A program made the translations under genes and the position numbers. From assembly GCA_013399895.1 (NCBI GenBank), contig VXBA01000661.1, positions 1,049,489 to 1,113,488 on the forward strand: DNA of 64,000 nucleotides, written 5' to 3'. This DNA is from Serilophus lunatus. Taxonomy: Eukaryota > Chordata > Aves > Passeriformes > Eurylaimidae. The notes under the pieces were generated by a model that saw only the letters and a program-made list of their open reading frames with translations, did not search any database and was not told where the DNA came from. Of this stretch, positions 52,001 to 62,669 are shown in pieces (positions within the stretch are counted from its first letter, which is position 1; each line of letters begins with the position of its first letter).

Positions 52001-53817
52001 TTGGATCCCTTTTTTTAATAGCAAAGATTCTCCTAGGCTGCAATTTTTGGGATGACTCTCTTGCCTGCCTCCTTCAGCATCTGCATTTTTCCCTGAGAGT
52101 GAATGCTCTCTGCAAATATTCCAGACATATTCCATAGAAATTGCTGCTTTTTCCATGGGGCTGACATGAGAAGTGACTTGAATCTCCACAGCAGATGTGC
52201 TTGACCTGTTTTTCTTGAACTCTGTGGTAATCTTGATGTTTGGGGAACTGGCAGGTACTGTCTCTTTAGGGAAGGGGTGTAAAGCTGGGCATTGGTGGAA
52301 CTCCAGTTTTTGTTTCCTCCTGCCAGTGACAGCTCTTTGCAGAGCATTGCTCCTGGCACGATAATCTGGCCTTGACATTGCCCAGTTGAACAAGCTGGTT
52401 TCAAGTGATATAATAAATGGACACTTCTCTAAATCCAGCCAAAATCTTTATGCCGGGGGTATTCCCTCCAGATGTTCACCAAAATGTGCACGTACCTCTC
52501 TTGCCAGCTAACTGTGTGTCAGGAGCATATCTTTAGCTTGGCCCAGCAGGGATTAGCTGGCAGGATGGAGTCAGCAGGAACTGGACAGGCTGTCTAGAGC
52601 AATATGCAAAGAAAATGAGAAGTTAAATATCCAGTAAGTGTGATATAAAATGCTGTCCAGAGAGCAGAGGTCAAAGGAGCCAGCAGGCACAGAGAGGGAC
52701 TGTGGGGCTGCCAAAGAGAGCTGATTTTCAAGGTGTGTAATTCATAGTTATGTAGTAATCACTTTGCAAGCTGTCTGGACAGGGAGGCTGGTGCTAGCTG
52801 AGCAGACACATACCTGGGACTGAGCCCAGCCTGCAAGCTTAGGGAAGTTTCCTGGGAAGCAAGTACCAGCCACTTTTTTGGACGGATGATAAGGTGGCGC
52901 TTGCTGTGATATGGACACCGAACTGTCCAGTTATTAGGAACTGCCAGCTGCCTTCAAGTGTAGCATTGCTGCCATCATAAGTAGACAAACTTTGCCCCTG
53001 ATACCAGTAAGCCTGAAAACATGAATATTTGGAATATTTAGTATCACTGTTTACTATAGCATTGAGCTAAGTACTTGGACAGGTGAGTGTTCCTGTTGAC
53101 AGTCAGTGCAGCCTGTAAACAGACATTTTGATGAACAGGCAAATGAGCCCCGCTGTGCATGGACATGTCACTATTGATTTAAGTAATCTTATGCCCATAA
53201 AGGATTTTTTCATCATTTGCTAAGAAACAAGAAGCAGCAGATAAAGATGAGTTTCATCAGAATGAGGTTATTGCTGGAAATCCCTTTGTCTTTGAGTCTA
53301 ATGTGTGAAAACACAGACAAGTCTGCCTAAACAGAATAAAACAGAAAGCCAGATAATACCCATAAAGGTTCCAGATGCTGCTTTTTACTCCTCAGAGCCC
53401 CAGAAACAGATGAAGGGCAATTTAATTGCCCTTAATGATACTCCACTGAATATCTGCTTTATTTCAAAAAGCCAGCTGTTCTGAATGCCATGGACAAATA
53501 CAATACTAATGTACTAGTCTCCGTGTCCACATAAAACTGTACACCATTTTAGACATTTTGTGGCCTGTAAACATCAAATATACATCTTGATATACAGAAA
53601 AAAAAAAGCTGATTGGGCTCAGCAGTGATATGGAATAATGTCCTTAGATTTATTTTTATTTCCAGATTCGTTCATGCAATACAACTGCAAAGAATATTAA
53701 TAGCTGTGGTTTTTTTGTGTGGTTTTTTTTTTGTTTTGTTTTTTTTTAAATGAGCAAAGCTACATGAAAGTGTGATTCTTTGGGGTTAAAATAGATGTTT
53801 CTCTGAAACCATGCATC
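49037..53817. other. Unique AT-rich DNA, no confirmed gene
   Basis: About 4.8 kb between two CR1 copies. Two overlapping minus-strand frames at 51989-52404 (134 and 123 codons) lie in a locally GC-richer patch. They show no known motif and no credible splice sites on both sides. A T/G-rich low-complexity tract lies at 53709-53747, just upstream of the next CR1. Confidence 0.6.
53709..53747. repeat. T-rich low-complexity tract with scattered G
   Basis: Runs of 7 to 10 T residues are separated by single or double G residues. It is simple low-complexity DNA, about 70 bp upstream of the CR1 fragment. Confidence 0.85.
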
Positions 53818-54132
53818 ATGTCTTTACTCAGAACTGGTGAGGCCACACCACACCTTGAATTCTGTGTCCAGTTCTGTACCCCTCACTTCATGAAAGACAT
53901 TGAGGTGCTGTGTCTCCAGAGAAGGGCAATAGAGCTGGGGAAGGGTCTGGAGAGTCAGTCCTGTGAGGAGCAGCTGAGGGAGCTGGGGAGGCTCAGCCTG
54001 GAGGAAAGGAGGCTCAAGGGGGACCTTCTCGCTTTCTACCACTTCCTGACAGGGGACAAGATGAGAGGAAACGGCCTCAATCTGTACCAGGGGAAGTTCA
54101 GTTTGGACATCAGGAGGAATGTCAGGCATTAG
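53818..54132 (+). pseudogene. CR1 ORF2 C-terminal remnant
   Basis: One + strand frame from 53818 to a stop at 54130-54132 carries CR1 ORF2 sequence almost continuously: PHLEFCVQFCTPHF, then KDIEVL, then LRELGRLSLEERRLKGDLLA, then LDIRRN. This is the domain after the reverse transcriptase core. It is 5'-truncated, with no start of its own other than a chance ATG, and it ends early at a TAG where intact copies continue. It cannot encode an active enzyme. Confidence 0.85.
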
Positions 54133-54293
54133 AACAAGCAGCCCAGGGAGGTGGTGGAGTCCTCATCCCTGCAGATGTTCTGGAGATGACTGGATGTGGC
54201 ACTCAGTGCTCTGGTTCAGTTGGAATGGTGGTGTTTGGTCCAAGGTTGGACTCAATGGTCTTGAAGGTGTTTTCCAACCTTAATGATTCTATG
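53818..54293 (+). mobile_element. CR1 LINE fragment, 5'-truncated, ATTCTATG end
   Basis: A third sizeable CR1 3' fragment. It contains 'actggtgaggccacaccaca' (near 53832), 'aaagacattgaggtgctg' (near 53893), 'gagcagctgagggagctggg' (near 53967), 'cagggaggtggtggagtcc' (near 54145), 'ggttggactcaatggtct' (near 54244) and 'ttccaaccttaatgattctatg' split around 54272-54293. The layout matches the subfamily of the 48.3-kb copy more than that of the 8.9-kb copy, but its tail is ATTCTATG. A section between the two halves of the 3' region appears shortened relative to the 48.3-kb copy. Confidence 0.93.
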
Positions 54294-57200
54294 TTTTATG
54301 CCACGTTGATGTCCTGGAGGTATTTCTCCATCAAAATACACCTGCAAAATGAAACAGTGTAGTGATGAATGCTCTTGTATTCATTGTTGTGTTGTATGTG
54401 CCCATACCTGAAGGAATATGCATATAAGTTTGAATGCAAGGTTAACTTAAGTGGTCTACGATCTATTCTAGCTGAATGGCTGGACTTGAGAAAATGAAAT
54501 GGCAACTACAGTCAAGTCACTTTGTGCTAAAGAAGTTAGAGGGATGAATCTGACAGCCACTCTTAAGAGTGCACATGAGGATAAACAGAAATCACACAGT
54601 AAGTGTAAAGGATGGGACAAATGAGTAAATTGGGTAGTTTAAAAAGAAAAAGTGAGAGAAAATTGAAGAAAAATTGACATCAGGTGACTTCTGTGTCTCA
54701 AGTAAAGAATTTTAAAGTGTTTAAGGAGCAGACAAACATCGTAAATTGAAGACAAGAAAATTGTGGGGATGGTAAACAAGATTTTATATGTTTCTTACAA
54801 TACCAATGACATGTGTGATGACAGCCTCATTCAAAAGTGAGACTGAAAGTACCAAAGATGATGAGATACTCAGCTGAGAAACTGAATAAGCAAAAGAAGA
54901 AATACAGTTCTTTGTAAATTATTCTTGATTGGTGTTATAATTAAGTGATTTACAATGAAATAATGGTTGACTTTTGGATTTACCACAGGTTTAAAACTGT
55001 TGACATCTAGATTGAATTGCTGTCTTTGCTGTGTTGGTAACTGTGGGAGATGTTTTTAATTTTTTTTTTTTTAAATATTCTGCTTTTAGAGAACATATTG
55101 CTCTAGGAGAATTTGGATTGTCAATCTTTAAAAGTAAAAACCCTTCTGAGGAGAGCAAATACCAGCTCTAGCTAATGGTGGTCCTAACTTTTCTCAGATG
55201 TGCTAGCAAAGCGTTTTGGTGTTGTGAGAGAGTAAAATCAGGAAAGGGATTTTAGATGCCAAATCCTGCATAAGAAAATAAACTCACATCACTGAATTTC
55301 ATATTAAGTTTCTCTTGCAGCTTACTGCTGTTCTTTTGGAGAAAACTTTACACACTCAACTGAGTCTTGTAAGAACCGTGATATAATTAGCTAAGAAGCT
55401 TGTTTTCATTGTTTCACATTATTTCACTCATTTTACTTTATCACTTCATTTTCTCAGTAATTGTTCTCCAGTTCATTTAAACTAATCAAGTATTTGTTAT
55501 GGTCATTCTTAGTTTAGTTCGGTTTTCTCTTAGGAATCCCTTGGTTCTTTAAGAGATTGTCTTGAGCTAAATGCCTGGAATAGCAAGAACAAGGGGAAAA
55601 GGAGAGTCGAGGCCAATGAATATTCCTTGTACTGCTCTTGGACATTTATGGTCCGTAACTTCCACTGAAATTAGGTGCACTATAGAGTTGAGCTGCTAGG
55701 AATGACTGTGTCGCTGCAGAAGGAGCCCTTTCTGTGCCTGACAGGGCAGCAGCAGGGGAGGCAGCAGAACACTCGCACTGGTTAGTGCTGGGAGAGAACA
55801 GGGTTTCACTAGTGGTGTGGAGTTAATACCCCTGTGCTCAGTCTTATGTTCTGCTCTTCCTTGTGTGAAAGAAAAGCAGCTGAGCTATAAGTAGAGCTTG
55901 CTGCAAATGTGTTTGTCTGAGGAAAAGGGATTTTAATGCAAATTTTAGAAAGGTTGAAGCTAAATTCTTCCATAGTTGTTCATTTATTCCATCGTGGATG
56001 CTTGTGAGGCATGTATTCAAGTGACACTTGTAGGCACAGGGAGGTAACTTTTGTATTTTTTGTATTTTTGAATTGGACTTTCAGATAAAAGTTTTTTAGT
56101 CAGATTAAACATGTTTTCTAGGATCCTGTCAGTGAAAGCTAACAAGCCATTTTTGGTGTCAGAAGGTATTAGAAGTGAAATATAGAAATGAGAATGAGAT
56201 ACTGGCCCTCTCAAGCACCTGGCAAAGCTTTTGTAGCCAACAGCAAAGACAGGATTCACACGTGAGGAAGGAGAAATTAAGTTGATCAGGTACTCAATTG
56301 CATGGTGTTTAAGGAGTGCTCAGAATATAAGAAACATGAAGTGCAGCACAGGACCTGCAGAGCAGTGATGATTCTGAGGAGAGACTGCCTTGGATCTGAG
56401 AATATAGGCAACTAGGGATGATTAGGAATTATTTCTCTCCACTTTTGAGGTCTGTTTTCTGCCTTAGGAGCACATAACTGTAGAACTAGGCCATACCTAA
56501 CACAGAAGCCAAGAATTTGCTCTGATAAATAATCAAAAAACGAGTGAGTCTCAGTGGTTTTTCACAAGCCAAATCACTTGAGGGAAGTTGAGGATGTCAG
56601 AATGCTCGCTCAGCATTGCTGGGCCAAGATGTGATATTCTGACTTGCTGCGCAGCAGTGCTGAGTGGGCTGGTGGCAGGCAGTGGGGAATTAAACTGCCC
56701 ACTGGCCACTGTTCTCATGTGGAGCTTCTTACAGGAAGAGTCAAAGAAATGTAAGGCCGAATTTTTTAATATTTTTTTGTTTTTAGTATTGGGCTTATAT
56801 GATGACATTGTAATTATTCATTTTCAACAGTTCCCTCTGCAGAGCCCCCCCCTATGAGATATAGAATTCCCTGGCACCTTTCCAGTGTTAGCTGACAGTG
56901 CTGCAGCCTTCTGCAGCATAGAGTCACTCTTACATCTCATCCTCTAGCAGATGAAAAGCATCAAGGAATGCCTCGCTCCACTGTTCTGTGTTAATGTACG
57001 TGTGAAAAGCAGCTTATTATAAGACTAGGGTAAGACTGTCTCTCAAAATCGCAAGAAAGATTTGCTTTTGAAATCTTCAGATCAGAAAGTACAGCCAGCA
57101 CCCATTCTGTCTGGTTACTTGAATAAGCAGAAGAGTTCTTTTCTTCTGGTTGAGAAATTCTGCAGATGCTCTGGAAAGAGTTACAGACAGTGTGTTGCTT

Positions 57201-60200
57201 AGTCTGGAAAGAAGTTCAGCTAAATGTTAAATTAAGGTGGCTTCCATGAAATTTGTGTGTCAGCATATTCAGACATATTAATAGTAACTGTTTTAAGAGT
57301 TCCCAGAGGCGCTGTAAGATTTTGATGCTACAATATTTGCAAGTTTGTTTTTTTTCCCCTTTCACCTTACCCTGATGTAAGGTGTCTGTCTGAATGCCTC
57401 CCTGCTCTGTCTCAAAATACAGCATGCTGGAACTATTTCCTTCTGCCTGAAAATGATACCCAAGTTTTTGCAGAGTTTTTAGATTAATCTTGCATGGTAG
57501 TTTAGTCTACTAAAATGAGTTTTGAAAAACTCTAATTACCTTAAATAGATTTTTGTCAAACAATAAGCTTTAGGATTTACCAGTCAACTTCATGGAGGAT
57601 TTCAGTTCTAGTCAGTAAGCAGTATTGTCAGGCTACTTTTGAGCCAGAGACAAGTCAAATGAAATTTTGTATTTGCAACAGAATATAGAAAAAAATATAA
57701 ATATGAAGTTGTCACTTGGCATCACACTAAGCTTATTTATCTCACCAGCACTTCACAGAGAGTCTTTGCCAAGGAGAAAATATCCAGGGATTATGTTTCT
57801 CTGGAAGGGGAATGCAAGCAGTCTCTTCTCTAAATATCAAAAAAGAAGATCAAGTTATGATCACTGTAGGTTTTAGTGGTGTGCCTGGTGTTACCTTGTT
57901 TTGTGGGCCTATGGTACAACTCAGACAATGAAACAGCTCTGCCTAGAAAGGGGCCACCCCCAGTACAGCTTCAGGACACCATCCCTGCCGCTGTTGAATG
58001 GAAATAGTGGTTGATATCATCTTAATCATTCAAAAAACTTGACTAGAGAGCTCACTCTTTTGCAGAAGATGAATATCAATGCACTTGTTCCTGAAGAATC
58101 ACTCTTTATGGCAAGAGCCTCTTAATTGATCATGTGGTGAGTTTTTTGATTAAACAATAAAACCACAATATTACACCATTTAAAGGTCAAAGCTCAGACA
58201 AGGGCAGAGTGTGCATCTCAGGCACTGCCACTTAAAAGCCACATCAGCCCAGAAAGTAGAATGCTATTGACTGTTATGGTAAATATATATATATGTGCAA
58301 TCACTGTTATAGAGTGAGTTTGACTATGCTGATTTTACAAGTAGTATATTTTTGTCATTTATTTGGAAATCCAACATTGCTATACATACAATTTATAGAA
58401 GTAAAAGGGGAAAATGCAGAGAACTTCAGAGTTCTCTACAAGCAAATTTCAGTACTATGTTCTATAAACCAGTACATCCTCTGAGTATGACAAAACAGTT
58501 AATCTGTTTCAAATTCTAGATCACAATATTTTCATCACTCTCTAATCTCATATTCTCCTTTAAATTATAAATTGCCCAAGTGGCTTGAACTAAGCCAGGG
58601 GAACTTTTGGAATGTATTTAATATGGTTTTATTAGCTTTACTGGAGGCCCAAGATATGATTTGGTGTGTTGGAGATGTATCTGTATTCAATGATGCCTCC
58701 CTCAGGATTCATTCTCTTTTAATGAACAGTGAGAGACAGTAGCAGAGTGTGTGATGTACGTTTTAGCATGGCTGATGAGTTTCTGCAGTTAAAAAATATG
58801 TGTCATTGTTATTTACTCTGTGTTATTTACACTGCAAGCCTCTCAAAGGCCCAAGCCCCATTGCACTAGGCAGTGTAAAAATACAGATAGTATCTAAATT
58901 TTTCAGCTGCTTTCCCTGAGAATAAGGAGCAAAGGCTAGACTTGAAAGAAATGTGAGTCAGATTCCTCCTTCCTCCTCAGGTGCAGTTAACAACCTTGGA
59001 CATGGCATTGGCTGGTGAATGATTGATGGTGATGTGTTTAACCATTTCAGGGGTTCTGGGCATTCTAGGAATTGTAACATTTCTGGCCTTTTTTTGCTGA
59101 CTTGTTTTTCCTGATCTCATTTTACTGTTTGGCTCAGGAAAGGGAGCTACAAAGTAAATTCAATGCTCATTACGGTCACTTAATCAAAACCCTGGGAAAA
59201 AAGCTACATGACGAAGGGAGATAGTCTAGAACAGGGTGCATCTGAGCCCTGCAATACTGATTTTGTTTGATAAGTAGTTTAGATTTGAATGTCATTATAG
59301 ACGTTTAGTCTACTTGATACAACATCTATTATATCTTATAATGAGCATTAGTCAGTTTAGTGAATTCTAAAATTGAAGTATGTTTGTTAAAAGATCAAGA
59401 AGGCATTTTGTCATAAAAATGCAGGCCAGCTGCATACATGATTTTATAAACACTCTTAATTTTCCCTGACACATTGAGACACATAATGAAACACATTGAA
59501 AGACAAAGACCCATCCTTACATGTTAATGCCAAAATAAGTCATCTTCTTAAAATACACTGAATGTAATTCAGTAAGAGAACAGATACCTCAGAAGAACAT
59601 GAATGCATCACTATAGTGGTTATATTTTAAAAAAACAAGTGGGGTGGAATAGCATTTTATGCACTAGACAGATATTATGTTTATTTAAGTAGATGTATAG
59701 GTTTTGTCTATGGTGGTAGAATTTCTAGGTCTAAGTAATGATCCAAATTAATTGGTGCTATGGCTTAGTGTTACTGAATATAGATTATCTTCAGGAACTG
59801 TAACAAATGAACCCTGTATAAGACAGGGTTTCACTAAATATTTTCTGGTGTTTTCAGTTTTGTATTGCTACTTTTAGTCGACTCTGTTTATAAGAAAAAA
59901 TTCATCTTGAATAATATTTAGACTAAAATATTGCTGAATGTTAGGGCAAAACGTCTTTATCTGCTTTAAAGACATTGAAACCCACTAAGATTAGCAGCTG
60001 TGAAAAATTGTAGCTTTTCTCAGTAACTACTACAAATGTTATGTAAGAACTTTAAAAACTTTTATCAATTTCTTGCTCTCAGTAGAAGAAGAGAGGACTC
60101 TACATCCAAACGTTCATATAAACTGAGTCTTTCCACAATGGATTCAGATCAAAACTTTTTAATATTTACTACCCAGAAAAGGTTAAAAATGAGTTAACTA

Positions 60201-61330
60201 CATCTTCTCCCATTTCAGTGGAAGGATGCTGTGCCATGGAGACACAAAAGCAAAAACTGCTAAATTACTGTAGTGCTTCTAATACATTTTGCATTTATTG
60301 ATGGGAGCTGCTGTCACAATGAGACACTCCAAAACTTCGAATCTAAAACAACAGCCAAAAATGCCCACTAAAAAGGCTGTAATTCTTATGCAGATACAGC
60401 TCCAGAAAGGTCATTGATCAGAGTAGAGTGAAGAGGTCAGGGATGGATCCATGCGTGTAACCTCTGTGCCTTGGTTCATTGATGAATTGCATAGAACACA
60501 GGCTTTCTTAGTTTTTACTCTGAATGTCTGTGTACTTCTCTTATAGCAACCCTCCTATTTCTAACCTTTCCATACAGCCCCCCATTACCCAGAGACCTGC
60601 AGTGCTTACTGTCTGTGTACTTGTGCTTTCTTATTTCACTGATAAACTCAGATATCCTTTCTATGTTAAAGCAGACTACTTCATTGATAACATTTTTCTT
60701 GGAACACAGTATATTTTCAGTACCTTCAATATTTAATTGGTGTACATCTTTAACTGACTCCTAAAATAGTTGTAGCTTGCATATCATGGCCCAAACCTTG
60801 ATATTCCAAAGGTTTATTGATGTTTAGTGATACTTGCTTGCTTATTAGAAATGCAAGAAAAAAAAATTACATTTTTTATCTTTTTGCTGTAGATTTCTAG
60901 ATAAGTACAAACAGTTTAATCTTTGTTTCCTGTAGCAAGGTATTGGATTCTGGCAAAACTATTAATTATAGAAGCGTAAGCAACTTTTTCCAATAAGGTT
61001 TTTTTGGTGTTTTTTTTGGATAGCAGATATTTTTGTTTTTTTAAGTCAAAACAACATCCACTACAAAAAATTCCTTCAAGGCAAAAAAAACTAATCAAAA
61101 CGAGAAACCAAACAAAAATTAAATAAAGCAGGTAAGAATGGAAGCTCATGTATAGAGCCACAGATAGAGGGCTGGAAATATATTTTAAGCTGATATTGGC
61201 TGCAATTATTTAATTTACATTCACTTGAATATGTCCTCAGACCTTTGGACTATGTGTAATAAAATGTACCTTGCCATGCAAAACACTGAGAGATTAATGC
61301 TGTCAGTGTCCTAATAATTGGCTTGTCCCA

Positions 61331-61447
61331 CGGAACGTTTTGGAGACGTCTCTTTTAGTGTCCAGAATTGATTCCAGTAATCATAACCTGACGTGTCAAA
61401 GACACAATCAAACCCGGCATTTACGCTATTACACCACCAACAAAACG
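61331..61447. other. Seven-CpG patch with palindrome, possible regulatory element
   Basis: Seven CpGs occur within 117 bp (at 61331, 61336, 61347, 61392, 61415, 61424 and 61446) in otherwise CpG-poor DNA. The patch includes a perfect 10-bp palindrome GAGACGTCTC at 61343-61352 and the near-palindrome TGACGTGTCA close by, both resembling bZIP-type half sites. A + strand frame of 77 codons crosses it, but the predicted peptide is nondescript. It lies about 1.1 kb upstream of the candidate exon. It could be a conserved intronic enhancer, or a young insertion whose CpGs have not yet decayed. Confidence 0.25.
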
Positions 61448-61719
61448 CACTCATTGTCCTACAAAAGCTCACCCATCATCTTGATTATCAATACTGTTAT
61501 TTTTTCTTTAGTTAAGAGATTGATTCCTTTAACATTGCAAAGTGGAAGAAATAAACTTCTTGCAGATCAATAGCATTGCACTTTCTTTTCTTGCCTTAGA
61601 CAATCCTGATAAATGCAGTTTTAGATTGCTTATCTTTCTGAGTCAACCGCTAAGAGAAAAATGGCAGAAAGCTCTGTATTTAACAATGTTCTCCAGGTTT
61701 GTGCTTTTTTGTGGTGTAA

Positions 61720-61760
61720 TTTTTTTTTCCCTTTTTTTTTTTGTTGTTTTTTTTTTTTTT
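61720..61760. repeat. T-rich low-complexity tract
   Basis: Runs of T interrupted by CCC and by TTGTTG. It is a simple-sequence tract without further information. Confidence 0.85.
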
Positions 61761-62556
61761 ACCCCCAGAATAATCTGAATTTGGGCTGTCTACTTCCCAT
61801 GAAGCTGCCTTAAAAGTCTTCAGTAAGCATCAGTTTGGCCATTAAAGTTTTGCTGCTATAAATTTTTTGTATTGTGTTGACATTACATTCTAGTAGTTTA
61901 AAAAGCAGCATCAGAACACCCCAGGTTCACAGGTCAAATTAATTTGAAAGTTGGATGGAGCACTGAATGCTATTAATGGAAAATTGATCCTGAGAGATAA
62001 AGCTTATTACCTAGGAATGCATAACTGGGGTATTACCTCAGCATAGTTCTGTCTGTGTCCTCTATAGGAGTAAAGTTACCAAATGTACAAGGAATTTTTA
62101 TTTACATATTTTCTCTAGAAGGATTTTTAAAGGACACTGCAGAGGACTTGTAAGCAAACTGTTAAAGAATATGTTCAGTATTTGAAGGAGGAAAAGAAAA
62201 TCCATCTAGAATTTTCTCCAAGTATGAACTCATTGAATAAACTGGAGTGAAGATTGAATGAACGGCCAGTATGGGGCCTCACTGGTGCACAGCTGCTCAT
62301 TGGATAGCAGACGTCTGCTGGAAGAAGAATCGACACGGCTTTGAGCAGAGAGCATCCTTTTGAAATCTCAGGACATAGTTCTGGGGTTTAAGTTGTGTGA
62401 GCAAGTTGCTTTACTTCTGTGCTTCTCTTGTCAGCATTTCTGCTGCGTGCGATTCTGTGTGTGTATCTCAACCTCATCCAAGACGCAATTGAAAAGCCCT
62501 TTTGTGTTTGGCCTGTCACTCAAAAGATGTGTCATTGAATGCTGTTACCTCTACAG

Positions 62557-62669
62557 GTGTCCAATCAGAACCAGTGTCTAACTGGAGATGCATTGTCTGG
62601 GATGCTCAGGATAACAAAGGACGAGCCATTATAGCGTGCTACAAGCGAAAGGAACTTTCTCTGGACTCA
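62557..62669 (+). CDS. Candidate internal protein-coding exon, gene not recognised
   Basis: This 113-bp segment has the marks of a real internal exon. It is preceded by a pyrimidine-rich acceptor (gttacctctacag, AG at 62555-62556) and followed by a full-consensus donor, TCA|GTAAGT (GT at 62670-62671). Only one of the three frames is open throughout. That frame begins with two bases completing a split codon and then gives 37 whole codons ending exactly at the donor (start phase 1, end phase 0). The peptide contains SNWRCIVWDAQDNKG and RAIIACYKRKELSLDS, with two Cys and two Trp, so it reads as folded protein rather than noise. Three CpGs survive in it. I do not recognise the family and assign no function. 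Flanking exons lie outside the window or are uncertain, which implies a very long upstream intron. Confidence 0.6.

Larger units (their letters stand above)
54294..62556. other. Unique AT-rich DNA upstream of the orphan exon
   Basis: About 8.3 kb with no confirmed gene. If the exon at 62557 is real, this is probably intron. A patch of higher GC lies near 55720-55800. A TA dinucleotide run lies near 58283-58294. A very T-rich tract lies at 61720-61760. The CpG-retaining patch at 61331-61447 is listed separately. Confidence 0.55.

Noticed and set aside
51989..52404. Two overlapping minus-strand frames of 134 and 123 codons
   Set aside because: They occupy the same DNA in different frames within a GC-richer patch, which explains the lack of stops. 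No family resemblance was seen.
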